Shown: one piece after another, positions 43,394 through 55,900 of the stretch
Position numbering within the stretch: position 1 is the stretch's first letter
Layout of the letters: each line of letters starts with the position of its first letter
DNA from: Diaporthe sp. PMI_573
Lineage: Eukaryota > Ascomycota > Sordariomycetes > Diaporthales > Diaporthaceae
Direction of reading: 5' to 3'
DNA length: 64,000 nucleotides
NCBI GenBank assembly: GCA_021399435.1
Contig: JAJTUP010000017.1
Coordinates: forward strand, 682,001-746,000
Translations under genes and position numbers: made by a program
The notes under the pieces: generated by a model
The model's input: the letters and a program-made list of their open reading frames with translations, nothing else
What the model was told of the DNA's origin: nothing
The model's database searches: none

Positions 43394-44750
43394 CAACATT
43401 GTTTCCCACACTTTTACCACTAAAGACTTCAATAAGGATATAGAAAACGCTTTTGTTATTTAAATGTAGGACAAAGTGAAATTTTAAGGAACCTAAGTTG
43501 GGGGCTGTAAGGCGCAGGACAACATAAGCCACGCTTGCTGAGCATAATTTTCTGTTCGACTAGAGAGGGGCGGACCGCCAATGCCTAAATTCGGCTTTCC
43601 TAAGTATATAAATAAAATAATTATTTTAGACCTTTATTATCTCTCACATATTGTGTAGATAGCTTCTTTAAAGCTTATAAGAGCCATTCATTTAGTATTA
43701 GTCATTTATATACTATGCTATAATTGGCTAGGCAGCAAAGGCTGTAATTAGCTGGCAAAGGCGCTTTGCCTTTACTTGCTCTGCTTACTCGCTTCAGCAA
43801 ATTGCCTTTGCCGGAAACTAAGGCCAGGGTCTAACCCTTTGCCTTATAGGGAAAGGAGGAGGAGATAGGGGTAGGAGGGCCTATTAGTCAGCCTATATAT
43901 AGGGATTTAGGGAAGTAAAATAGGCTAATTGGAAGCCATCTCTAATTAGCTTACTTAAAAATGTAAAAATTTAACTTGTAATTAGACTATTTCTTTTTTA
44001 GCCTATAAAAAGGGCAAAGTAAATAATAATAAATTTTTTTAACTTAATTTACTTGGCTAATAAGGGTCTAAAAGCTTAGTAAATATATTTATTAAATAAA
44101 GAAAAGTTTAAGCTATTTTTTAATATAGAATGTGTTAAACGGAAACGCTTGTGTGGGCGCTGCACGCAGAGAGTTACCCTAGACTTGGCACTGGATTTTC
44201 TCTAAGTGCCCATGGGGCGTGCACGCCGGCAGATGAGTTTGGTGGCCGTGAGTCGATTTTTTGGGCTATTGTAAGACCCTAACTTCGTACCTCTGCATTA
44301 CCCTTATTTCTTACCCAAAAAGCATGTAACTTAGCTCATTAGATAGTCTGATTTCTGAAGTTTATCTGTATTTAGTTTGGTTACTGTCAGGTTTAGGGTT
44401 GGCTGGTTATTTAAAGCCAAAGATAGTGGGTCTGAGGGTCGAATTTTCCGGCCTCCCTATCTGCGCACCAGAGCCAACCCATGCGTGCCTAGGGTTGAGA
44501 CAATGTCGGAGGGGCTGTGAGGAGGGCTGACAGAAGCCCACTCAAATTCAATGCAAAGTTGTCCGAACCACTCTCAATTGTCCCAACTCGCCTCCAGGCA
44601 CCCTGCTGCGACCCTGCCACACACACACACTGCTGAAGGCACTAACCTTCAGAGAATGTATGTTAAAAGAAGAATTAATATTTTTTAGTTATTTTTGTTA
44701 TTGTTTTCCCAGATAGGATACAAGACTATTCTAAAAGAATGGCATAGTAA
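43394..44750. repeat. AT-rich, probably RIP-mutated DNA followed by an intergenic segment
   Basis: 43590-44130 is TA-rich with repeated CTTTGCC/GGCAAAG words and no open frame, consistent with an old mutated repeat. 44140-44640 has balanced composition and no gene; it contains the CA run ACACACACAC near 44621. The interval ends at the stop codon of the P450nor gene. Confidence 0.4.
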
Positions 44751-46458
44751 TCACCATACTACCGGCAGCGCCGCAACACCGACATCTTTAATGAGTGGTG
44801 TGTACTCAAGCTCGGCGATAGGGACGGTGACGCAGAGATTAGGTAGCTTCCGGTACAGAGTTGCTATTTCGACTATCAGTAAAGTTCCCATTATGAAACA
44901 TGCCTCACAAAGTGCAAGTGGACACGAAATCGGAGTAGTAGAGCGGAAGAGACTGAAGCGGCATGGGGAGGGAGAGGCTTACCAAAGACAATCTCCATCT
45001 CGGCGCGTGCGAGCGGCTCGGCGACACACCTGTGAGGTCCGAAGCCGAAGCCCAGCGCATGGTTGGGATCCGGCGTGCGGTGCATATCGAAGACGTCCGG
45101 GTTAGCGAAGACGTCCTCGTCCCTGTTGCCAGACTGGTTTAAGGCGATGATGCCGTCGCCTGCCTTGATTAACTGTATTCAGTGCTCCCAAAGTCAGCAT
45201 ACCATTCTTACATGGAGCCGGAGTTTGTCGGGGGGGTGTGAGATGGTGGAGCTAGTAGCTTACCTTTCCGCCGATCTCGACGTCCTCTTTGGCGACTCGC
45301 TTCATCGCCATCGAGGAGCCGGTGTGGTACCTGCAGAGCTCCTCGACGAACGCCGCAGCGAGGGACGGGTCGGCCTTGAGGTCGTCAAGCTGCTTCGGGT
45401 TACGAGCGAGCTCGATAACGCCCTGGCGGCGCATTGTCAGGTACGAGATCCCTGATAGACGGGGAATGGAGGGGGCGGGAGGGGGGAAAGACTTGCGAGC
45501 GCGATCATGTTCACCATCGTGGCGTTGCCTGCGACCAGGAGCAGGAAGGCGATCTGCACGGCGTCGGAGCGCTGGATGTGGCCGGGCTTCAGCTGCTCGA
45601 CGGCAAGCCTGCTGATGAGGTCGTCCTTGGGCTCCACCAAGCGCTTGTCGACCAGCTTTGCGAGGTAGTCGAGGAGTTCCCTGATGGATTTCAGCGTGTG
45701 TTAGTCAACCGGGAGACATGGGGAGAGCGGACTGGCTCGCCGCCTGCGCCTGCAGAGCGGTACCGCTGCCATTCGATCGGATCGCGTTCTGGTGCGTGAG
45801 GTACTCGAGGTCCTCAAACGGGACGCCAAGGATGGTGTAAATGATCTTGCCAAAAGACGGAATCAGCACAGTCCAAAGCACGATATCCAGGCTTGGCTTC
45901 ACTCTTTTTGAATGAGACTCACATATGACGGGACGGGCAGGGCAAAGCTGGCAACCAAGTCGACAGGCTCCTCGCACCCCTTCTTGATCATCTGGTCGAG
46001 CAGGTCGTCGACGGTCTTCTGGATGTACGGCTTCATCGTCTCGACGTGGTCCTTGACGAAGACCGGCTCGACCATGCTCCGCTGTTCCATGTGCGCCGGC
46101 GCGTCCATGTCGACAAAGGTCGGCTTGTTCTTGCCCGCGGCCTTGCCGCCGGCGCTGAGCTCGGGAAAGCCCGGCCTGGTGCGCTCCTGTTCTTTCGCAT
46201 CAGTATCGGGCTCAATCTGCCGACAAGTGAGTATGGCCGGGGGTGGAGGCTTTTGGAGCAGTCACTCGCTTTAGACAGGCGCGTGTCCGTGGCCACGGCG
46301 CAGATATCCTTGTACTTGGTCACGATCCATGCGACGGAGCCGTCGAAGAGCTTCACGCGGGAGACGGGCTCGGAGGCTCGGAGGCGGGCGTACTCGGCTG
46401 GCGGCTCGAGGCCGGAGGCGCGCTTGAAGGGGAAGCTGGGCGGTTGGGTGACGGCCAT
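44751..46458 (-). CDS. CYP55A: Cytochrome P450 nitric oxide reductase (P450nor, CYP55 family), seven exons
   Basis: Exons 46458-46270, 46186-45923, 45845-45733, 45680-45497, 45422-45264, 45172-44983 and 44863-44751 join without a stop to 403 residues, the length of Fusarium P450nor. The heme-binding loop GFGFGPHRCVAEP puts the ligand at Cys352, the same number as in that enzyme. FLLLVAGNATMVNMIAL (I-helix) and PVPSY-IIYTILGVPF are near-identical family signatures. It reduces NO to N2O with electrons taken directly from NAD(P)H, detoxifying or respiring nitric oxide in fungal denitrification. There is no membrane anchor; the start used here gives a cytosolic protein without an evident mitochondrial presequence. 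Introns 1 (46187-46269, GCGAGT donor) and 4 (45423-45496, GCAAGT donor) are GC-AG, and intron 3 uses GTCCGC. All three are required by the conserved protein sequence. Confidence 0.92.
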
Positions 46459-48058
46459 GATGCTGCGGGTTGAGACTGGGGATTGAAATGTGATGAGAGC
46501 TTGGAAGGCCTAGGGAGACAAAATGGCGGTGCCGAGTTCGTGAGCTTTGTGTCTGATGATGTGCTTCTTCGCAGGTGGAGTCCGCCGGCGAGGTCTGGTC
46601 GTTTATTTATCTCATTCCAATGTCCTTTTCTCCCCGGAGACAGCGACGCAGCACGGCGGCACATCTCATGATCGTCCCGTGCCAGCGTTTCTCCGTCGTA
46701 GCTGCACAGAACGGGCATCGAGCGGGTGTGGTCTGATGGTGTGGCCGCTGCCAATGTTGCCAATACAGACCACCCAAATGGCCGGTGCTTTTCCAACATG
46801 ACCGGGAAATGGCATGCCTGGGTATCGCGTGCCAACATCAGAAAAGCATGGCTTTACAGGGATATCATCGGCATGCAGAGGGATGCGCTGACATGGGACG
46901 GGAAGGGCGGGCAGATCTCCGCGGAGTTGCCAAGTCTCTCGCCATTAAACCGAATCCAGACGATCTTGTTATATAAGAGTCAGACCATAAAGGTCAGCTA
47001 ACGGACCACATGCTAGTGGTCTTCATGCGTTGCTTAGAATATCATAGGTTTTCTTCGCATTTCGATGACGGATCGATGTAGAAAAGAGTGCATCTCCAGA
47101 TGCCGGCATTTATGGTACCGCCAGAGTTCCGACTCGGATTACCTTTGCTGAGTTACTAACCCAGTGGATATCGACGGGGGGCACGAGGAGTGGGGCAAGA
47201 TTCATGCAAGATTCTGACTGGGATCAACAAGAGTAAAATGCCATTTGGTAGGCGGCCAATCTCGAGATTGTCTCTCTTGGTACGTCGCCGTTGTGATATC
47301 CAACCGGAAACATGATGGCGACCAAGCCCTCCACGACGTCCCTCGTTTCCCCTCTTCTTCTGACCCCAGTGCCTTCTTGAGCCTTATTGTTTCGACATGT
47401 CAGCTGGCATGTGATCATGCATGCCAATCATGCGATGAACTTGTGGCATCTGTTTTTGGTTGTGCGAATATCCGCTTTCTTAAATAATCGGGACTAAAGT
47501 CCATGGGGAAACCGGGATCAAGAGGAAAGTCTTCATATACGAGTCCAGTCTCTGTTCTGCTCAGGTCAACGTCATTAGCCTCCGGGACGGCTTCGACGCG
47601 GGCGAGGTTGTTCTCGCCGATTATGTGAAAGGCGTATGTCAACTGCATGTGACAGAGCAGGAAGCAAAGCGCCTATCGTATGCTTTTTCTGTCGAAGAGA
47701 AGGAGCATTGAACCATGGCTCCGAAAGAATTCGGGTCGTCAAGACCCAAGGATAGTTGACACGCACATGAGCCCGTCAAAGCTACACAAATGGGGGCAGG
47801 CCGTTAGTATCAGCCGAGTTTGTTTGGATATCGCAGGGTTCAAAATGGCTGATAGTGGTACAAAGACAAACCCCGCCGGGGCAAGGAACGGAGCTGGGGG
47901 TGATAAACGTCGGGGGCTCCCGATAGCCGGGGCCCGGAATTAAAGATCAGCCGACGGGTGTATAAATCGATCTTCACTGACGGAGATCCTAGGATTGCCG
48001 ACTGTCCTCTTATCAAAGAACCGGAAGTAAAGCACTGCACTTCTCTCGGGATAAAATC
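46459..48058. other. Divergent intergenic region
   Basis: Contains the upstream regions of P450nor (minus) and the deaminase gene (plus). Open frames near 46483-46838 are compositional shadows. No gene recognised in 46840-48058. Confidence 0.5.
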
Positions 48059-48714
48059 ATGGGATTCGCCGACAATCTCGTTGAAGAATGGTTTCCACCC
48101 AGAACGGCTCCCACACAGGAGCAAATTGACACAGTGAGTTTCTAAAATGATTGGAGAACGTGATACTGCAGCCATGCAGGATTCAACAGCTCAAGCTCTA
48201 AAACTCTTCCCAGAATGTGGCTGTTGCGCTGGAGGTCCAGCATGCCTGCATGGTCGACCATAAAAAACCACCATTTGCCTGCATTCTCGTTGCACCGGAC
48301 CACGAGACGGTCCTTCTAAAGCAGCACAACGTCTCCTATATCAGGCACGCCGAATCCACTCTTGCCCTTTCAGCTTCAGATCAATTCCCCCCGGGCTTTC
48401 TCTGGCAATGCACAATGTACACCACATGGGAGCCGTGTGCAATGTGCGCCGGGACAATATACTGGGCGAATATTGGAAGAGTCATTTTTGCAGCAAGTGC
48501 GCAACAGCTTCTGGAGCTGACGGGCCCTAATAATGCTACAAACTTCACTTCGGCAGATACCTGCGTCCATATCTTGCAGGGAAGCCAAAAGTACATTGAG
48601 ACTATGGGACCGCTAGATTATTGGAGTAAACGTGTTATGGATCATTCGGACTGGTTCTGGAGCAAGACGGAGGCGCGAATTGAGGCAGCGAAGCAGGAAT
48701 CGCGATCTAAGTAA
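48059..48714 (+). CDS. Cytidine/guanine-deaminase-fold zinc hydrolase, two exons
   Basis: Exons 48059-48133 and 48214-48714 (80-nt intron GTGAGT...CCCAG) give 191 residues. The zinc site of the CMP/dCMP deaminase superfamily is complete: His70 and the catalytic Glu72 in RHAE, and Cys100 and Cys103 in WEPCAMC. The following GTIYWANIGRVIFAAS is the conserved strand-helix after the zinc site. A C-terminal helix region (DHSDWFWSKTEARIE) closes the domain, as in guanine-deaminase/TadA-like members. It should deaminate a nucleobase or nucleoside in the cytosol. The base (guanine, cytosine or other) cannot be decided from sequence. No signal or membrane segment. Confidence 0.85.
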
Positions 48715-49615
48715 TGTGCTGGATGTGCAGCAGGCTGAGCCTTCAATTCTACCAGTTGACACCACTCAACTGCTGGAGCCACTTACGCAATCCCAGACAA
48801 TTACTTCCTCGTTTGCATGTATATGCATACGCGTCATGATGGTCAATTAATATAATTATAGTCTGGAAGTAAGAGCTTAAAGTCAGGACTGTAAATGACT
48901 CGGAGATCGAGCTCAAATGTATGATGGCTATCTGGCCTAGGTTGAGGCTCTTTGGGATAACAGTGAATTATAATAAAGTGGAATACCTTATCAAAGGCAT
49001 GAAAATCCCTAAGGAACAAGACACTTGGGAAAATCAAGGCGTTTGTAAACGTAAACATAATACTAGTATCGACAGAAAAAAACAGCAAGGCTCCCTGAAC
49101 ATGTGACTGCAGCTAAGGAATCAAAACTTACTACTCGGAACAATTGTCCTTTCAAGAGGGACTGCTAGGGCTATGACCGGGTTTTCGGGTGCGTCCAGCA
49201 TTAGCTGCTTCTTGCAGTCTACCAGGGGCATTTCTTGAGGTGAGTTTGTGCGACCACACCTCGTGGACTGTCGTCTCCTCCAGACCTGGTGATAATTTTT
49301 CACATGGAGTCTTTTCCATCGTCTGGTCACATCTAGACTCAAAAAGAAAAGAAAAAGGAATCGTGGTAGGAGGGGTCTGGGCAGGTTCACGAGGTCGCCA
49401 AGATATCCTCCTCCGCACCCACGTAAGCACTACTATCTACTCCGGTAACCAACTCGACGTTGAGACCTCCAGCTGCCATATGAAAGAAGGGAGTCCCCTT
49501 TATGATTTTATCCTGTCGAATACTCCCTGGTGAGCCGAGCTCAACCTCTCTGGCAGAATTTCCTTAACAGCATGTGGTGGATCCCCAGGGCCATCTTGAT
49601 GCAAAACAGCCCAGC
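48715..49615. other. Intergenic, nothing recognised
   Basis: Includes the probable promoter of the FAD oxidase. A 114-codon frame at 49189-49533 has no recognisable content. Confidence 0.5.
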
Positions 49616-51221
49616 ATGCGTGATCCAGCCCATCTGTGCGTGAGTATTCCCACTCCACGGCTTACGCCGCCCAGTCCTCACCGCAAAGAATTCTGAGAAA
49701 TATCGCAGTGCCTTGCCCTTGCCTCCGCTCTAGGAGACGGTAAGCTGGCCTACCCGGACAGTCCAGCATACGACGCTTCGCTGGCATCATACTACTCGGC
49801 GCAGCAGGAGGGTATCCGCCCAGCCTGTATCGTCACGCCCGAGACCACCCAAGACGTCTCAAAAGCCATAAAAGTCCTTGCAACGCACACAGACAACGAC
49901 TTGTGCAAATTCGCCATCAGATCTGGCGGGCACACCAGCTGGGCCGGTGCCTCCAACATCGCGGGGGGCGTGACGCTGGATCTCCGCGGGCTCAACAACA
50001 TCGACCTTAGCGAAGATGAGACGATGGTGCAAGTCGGCGCCGGCGCGTCGTGGGATGCTGTTTATCAGAAACTCGACCCCCTAGGACGCACCGTGGCGGG
50101 CGGCCGTGTGGCTGGGGTCGGCGTGGGCGGCCTGACACTCGGCGGTGGCATCTCTCACTTGTCGCCGCAACATGGCTGGACTTGTGACACGGTTCGCAAC
50201 TATCAAGTGGTCCTTGCTGATGGAACGATAGCCTACGCAAATGAGAATCACAATGCAGACCTATTCTTTGCGCTTCGTGGTGGCGGGAATAGTTTCGGCA
50301 TCGTCACCCGCGTCGACCTGGAGACTTATGAGCAAGGCCTGCTCTGGAGTGCGTTCCTGGTGTGCGACGCCTCTGTTCTTGACGTTAATATCAATGAGTT
50401 TGTTCGGCTGAGCGCAGCCAACGAATATGATCAGAAGGCTTCATTCCTCATCTCATTCGCTTATGCTGGCTCAATGGGTGGCTCCTTCATCGCCAATCAA
50501 CTCGTTTACACCGACGCCGTACAGGACCCTCCAATCTACGAGAACCTGATGAAGCTTCCCACACTTCAAGTCACTAAGGGACTCAAGAACATGACAACCT
50601 TGTCGACCGAGACCGCGGCCATGGTACCCAAGGGTGCGCGTTCCCTCTTTCGCACTCTCACTCTCATCTCGACCGAGGCGGTGCTCCAAGCCGTGTACGG
50701 GGTCTTCAACGACGCGGTACGCTCTATCAAAGACGTTCCCGAGTTCACATGGAGCATCTCCTTCGACCCGATCCCGCCGTCCTTTTACGCTCGTCATGCG
50801 GCCTCGAACGCCCTCGGCCTAACCGACCGGAACGGCGCGGCGCTCCTCGTGCTGCTGCTGGACGCCAGATGGAACGACGCAGCTTATGACAAGACCGTCG
50901 AATCCGCTGCTAAACTACTATTCGAAAACGTCAGTATTTCCGAGTTCCAAATTTCTGTCCCGGCTTTTCTTTTCTGTTGTCATGTTGGTCAAGGCTAACT
51001 GACCCTGGTTCAAATATGTCGCATAGATCGCGAAGGAGGCACAGGCTCTGGGAGCACATGACCCATACATCTATCTCAATTATGCAGAGCCGGACCAGGA
51101 CCCGATATCGAGCTACGGCGCGGAGAATGTGCGGCGGCTGAGGGCGGTACGGAGCCGGGTGGATCCTGGTGGGCTGTTCACCATGCAGGTGCCCGGGGGC
51201 CATAAAGTTCCCAGTGAATGA
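49616..51221 (+). CDS. FAD-linked oxidase of the berberine-bridge-enzyme (BBE) type
   Basis: Best model: exons 49616-49639, 49709-50929 and 51027-51221, 479 residues. The first exon (eight codons) is uncertain. It is chosen because its GTGAGT donor and the CAG at 49706-49708 keep the frame; an alternative ATG at 49572 does not. The FAD-binding PCMH domain begins YPDSPAYDAS. His83 in IRSGGHTSW is the position of the 8-alpha-histidyl flavin link and Cys167 in GWTCDTV the position of the second, cysteinyl link, so flavin may be bound bicovalently. The core GGRVAGVGVGGLTLGGG is typical. The C-terminal BBE motif is present in DPYIYLNYAEPDQD. It oxidises an alcohol, sugar or secondary metabolite with O2. 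No signal peptide is visible with this start. Confidence 0.8.
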
Positions 51222-51446
51222 TTGATGGTAGAAACCTAGACTACTAGTAGGCGAGGTTGAAAAGAACCACAGTTTCTGCTGCATCTGGTTATACAAATCC
51301 TCTTTTCTTGCAAAGGCCGCAGTCGCCACTACAAGCCTCTCGAAAGCAAGCAAATACATTTCCTGATGAACGCCATGCGTGAACCCGATCGCCAATCCAA
51401 ATTCCGTACAAGGCCCTTGCGTGGCCGACAGCACACTGCAAAACCC

Positions 51447-52057
51447 CTATTCCGAGTCCTCACCCTCGTCGCTGGTAGCTTCAATGTTGGCCTTCTTGGA
51501 CTTGGACTCCTTCTTCTTGGGCTTGGCGGGCTTCTCATGCTCTTCTTCCTCTCCGGCGTCGTCTTCTGCAGCATCGCCGCCTGCAATCTTGACGCCATGT
51601 TTGCGCAGCTCCTTGGTGATGGCGGGGACGGCGCCGACGAGAGTCTGGTACTGTTCGATAGAGAGCATTATTCCCTGCATGTGTGTCAATGTACATGATT
51701 TCTTGAAAACACACTGTCGTTGTTCTCACTCACCTTCTTTGTAGGCTTCATCTCACCGGCGTTATCCTCGTAGTATTCTCGGAGATTAACAAACCACTTT
51801 CCCTTGAACTCCTGGACCACGATGCGCCTCTTTCCAGAGAGCTTTATGGCGGTCGTGTCAGTATTTTGAATCGATGTATTATGAGTGAGAAGGTAACCCA
51901 CCTCCCAAAAGGCATTCCCCTCACTGTCAACATTTGTCCCGCTTTTGGAACTGGAACCCTTCTTGGGCTCCGGCTTAGCCTTCTTGGAGGTCTTTGCGGG
52001 CCGCTCGTCGCCGCTCGAGTTGTCGCTCACGACGAAACTGGAGCTACGCTTGACCAT
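51447..52057 (-). CDS. SUB1: Transcriptional coactivator PC4/Sub1 family, three exons
   Basis: Exons 52057-51902, 51841-51734 and 51674-51447 give 163 residues. The first intron (60 nt, GTGGGT...AAAG) keeps the frame, so unspliced sequence would appear continuous with 20 extra residues; splicing restores the joined FWELSGKRRI. The PC4 single-strand-DNA-binding domain covers about 45-115 (RRIVVQEFKGKWFVNLREYY, then KPTKKGIMLSIEQYQTL). It is flanked by an N-terminal Ser/Lys-rich region and an acidic-then-Lys-rich tail (EDDAGEEEEHEKPAKPKKK). Sub1 helps RNA polymerase II initiation and elongation in the nucleus. This is a conserved housekeeping gene and marks return to core genome. Confidence 0.9.
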
Positions 52058-52902
52058 TTTGACGGTGTTGTAGAGAAGTGATGACGTCAGCGGAAGGGCC
52101 GGAAAGGTTGTGACAAGAGTAAAGCGTTGGCGAAGGGAGACTGTAGAATTGATGGGATTGTCGTAGTGGACGAGAACCTCGATCCAGGTTGCGAGGCAAC
52201 AATGAATGCCCTCTCTCTTTGAGGTCACACAATGCGGGGAGCTACTGTACAAGGGGAGCTGTAATCTGCTTGGCCCTCGGTTGGGTCGACGCGTCTGAGA
52301 AGGCGCGTCTAATACGGAGCTGCAGCTGCACTTGCTGACTTTGGCTTATCGCTATCAGGGAGAATCAGGGTTAGGGGCTATGCAGACCGGGGCAGTACGG
52401 AGTAATATGGAGCGGCAGTGGAACACCAGATTTTGAGAAATGACAGCATGCTCCGAGGCAATCTTGGCAAAAACTGGGGAACGCCAATTCCCGAAATAGC
52501 ACAGACGTTTTTGGCAGGCGGATTGCAGCGTCGAAACCTCGACTCCAGCCAGGGGTTCATCCTGATCGACCTGGTCACGAATCTGCGAAACATTCCCTTG
52601 ACCGGCTGCGCATCGTCTTTCTCTCTTTGGACTGTTGCTTGCTTTGCCGGTGCATACTGAATCTGAATCTGTGCATCTGATCTTATTCGATTTATCAACG
52701 CCCAACACACGCCGACACGTGGCCCTCCCTTTGCTGACGAAACTTCCACCTTTCTTCTGCACCCGCGCTTGCCTTTGCCAGGCTTGCACTCCCCCTCCAC
52801 ATTCCTGTCGGATCCTCACCGACGAGCAATCAATGCTCCGGACCACTTGAGGCGAATCTCCAGGTCCACCAATATCCCTGCAATGAGGACAAGCCTCCTG
52901 TC
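52058..52902. other. Divergent promoter region between SUB1 and the PXA-PX gene
   Basis: 845 bases between two divergently transcribed conserved genes. Pyrimidine-rich leaders on both sides and no gene of its own. Confidence 0.6.
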
Positions 52903-55900
52903 ATGACTGCCGGTGATGCACCCTCTCGCTCAACTGCCGACAATATGGCCCTCGACGATAAGATAGATCCAAATTCTCCGACTGCCTCCGTCAACGGGGC
53001 GCCCACCTCGCTCGATCCCCGGACGAAGCCCTCGCCACCCGTCTCCACGACCACGAAGTCCTCCAAGCCCGAGGACGATGTCACGACTCGTATCTTCCAG
53101 TTCCTCTCCACCGCGACGCCCGGCACCCTAGCCGGCATCTCCGTCGGCCTGGCTGCCGTCACCTACTTCGTCCTCGGCCAGGTCGGCCTGCTTCTCATCG
53201 GTGCTTTCGCTGGCGTCGCGGCATACGTCCACTGGGAAGCCTCCAATCCCGACTATGCCAGAGCTGTCCGCGGCGAGAAGGGCGTAGACATAATCGCAAG
53301 ACTGCTGGGCGAGAAGAATAGCCTGAGGGATGTGGATGTCGATCGCAAGGCTACTGAGGAAGACGAGGCTATATTCCTGGCCCAGAGCTTCGCAGATTTC
53401 CAGCCGGAGACCCAAGATGCCCTCAACGGTTTCGTTGATGCTGTCATCAGGGACTACGTGAAGTGGTGGTATGACCCGATCGTTCCGTCCGACAGGTCAT
53501 TCCCTCTTTCCTGCCGCAGGGTTTTCACCTCGTTCCTCGTCTCGATCGGGAACTATCTGGGCAAGAAGAGACCAGCCGACAGCTTCCTCGATTTCCTGAC
53601 CAACACCTCCTCGATCGTCATCGTCTTCTTCTCCGAGCTGTCGCAGGCCTTTGCCGACCTCCCTCCAGACTCCACCATGTCGGCCCCCGATGCCGTCTAC
53701 AATTATCTCGCTTCGAACCCCGACTCCAACCTGTCGCACCTGCTGAGTCAAAGACACCAGGCTTCCAAGTTCAAGTCCGTGGCTGAAGATTTGCTCGGCT
53801 TCCTCGACAGACCCACGCACGACTGCGACCCTGCGAGGACGTTCTTACGCGAGATCCTCGCAAGCGTTATTCTGGAAATGTCGCTGCAGACATGTTCCAA
53901 GGCTGAGTGGATCAACGGCTGGATCGTCTATCTTCTCGAAGCTGGAGAGCCTGATTTCAGCCAGGCCATCGATGTCGGCATGCAGACAGGGCCTGAGGCG
54001 AACAATGCGGTGTTCGCAGACATGGATGGGAATGTCGGAAACATTGGGCTGACGAAAGGAAACCGCAACTCACTCGACATGGAGAAGGCTCGCCGGAGGG
54101 AAAGTGCTCAAGCCCACAAGAAGAAGCTCAGCAAGGCCGACGAAGAGATGGAGGTGCTGGAAGAGATGAAGCGGATGAACCAGATGCTTCTGGACGAAGA
54201 TGCCCGCAGGTCCAAGGACTTCCGCGCGTTCCAGGAGGGCAAGTTGCCCGAGGCCTCCACCACAGAAGAGGTCCCGCAGAGGCTGGCGGATGCCCTACAG
54301 AGAAATGCCAATGAGCTCGACATCGAACCGAAGCCTGCGGTTGTATCACAGACCGTGCCGGACACAACAAGCATCCCAGCTCCTAGTGCCTCGGACCCAC
54401 CTGCCTCTGAGAAGGCCGCTTCGTTGTCGAGTGAAGAACGCCCCAGCAAGGAGCTTCCGCCGACCCCCCAAAGCATTGACTCCGGCAACCAGAAATCGGT
54501 CCCCCAACATGGCCACCAGGAGTCATTTACCAGCTTCGACCAGATTGTTCCCCCAGGCCAGGAAGACAGCGACCAAAGTGACGCAGATCCAAAACAACCC
54601 GCGCCACTCACCCTACACAACGCCAAGATCACTATATATGATGATGGAACCGTTGACAAAAGTCGGATCCGGACGAGGCCTACGTGGGACTACCTAATTC
54701 AGCTCGAGCCATCATCGTCGCAATATTCGGGATGGATGATTGTGAGACAGTATATCGATTTCGAAAAGCTCCACGAGGTCCTCCGCAGGATAGCGAACAT
54801 CTCGGGCATCACCGCGTTCACAGAGCAGCACAAAGAACTACCACAATTCAAGGTTCACACGCGTGAATCACTGCGTGGTGAGCTGGAGCGCTACCTTCGC
54901 GATGCGTGCTGGTACAAGGCACTCGCAGAGAGCGAAGGGATGAAGAGGTTCCTCGACAAGGATCAGGGCCACACCCGAACGGAGTCCAAGAGTGGATTCC
55001 AGGCGGTCGAGAGCTTTGGCAAAAATGTGTTTGGGGCATTGACAAGCGCGCCAAAGGGGGTGGCAGAGGGCGGCAAGGCGATTGCGGGTGGTGTTACGGG
55101 CGTTTTTGGCAATTTTGGACTGTCGAGAAAGCAGACGACCCAGTCCCTGCCCGAAGCAGGAGCTACCGTCAGTGCGAGTCGACTGTCCGTGTCCACGCCA
55201 CCCAGGGCCGACAGCACCCTCACAGTCAACACGACGAATGCCCCTCGGAAATCCAGAGACAGCTTGGACAGCCAGCGGTCTTCCATTATAGCAACACAGC
55301 CCGGGAAGATGCCTCCTATGGAACGCCGCCCGAGTTATCAGTCACAGGGGGAACCAGATGGCGAGGCTCCACAGCCAGCACGATCAGACCGTTGGGATAG
55401 GGCCTCGCCAAGCGCGTTCAGCAGCAAGGCTAATAGCCGGGCATCCAGCATTGCACCGCTTCGCTCACCTCTTAAATCACCTTCAACACTGAGTCTCGAC
55501 GCACTGCGCCTTCCCCCACCTCCTGATGCGATGCCCGATGACTGGGGCTCGCCCGTCAGTACTCGGATGTCTCGGTCCCAGGAGAACATTTTGGACTTGA
55601 GTTCACAGGGCAAGAGGACCCCCAACGGAGGACTCAGACAACCTAGGCCGACAAGACAACACACCAAGATCTCGGAGCAGGAGACGAGGGTAGCCGTGGA
55701 ACTCGTGTTCGCCATAATCAACGAGCTCTACTCCCTTTCCTCGGCCTGGAACTTCCGCCGCACCTTGCTTGCCGCCGCAAAGTCCTTCCTGCTCCGTCCG
55801 GGTAATCCATCGCTGGTGTCCATCCAAAAGATGATTCAGGACTCGGTCATCGAGGCAAACTCCTCGGACGAGGGCATCGCAGCACACCTGCGAAAGCTGC

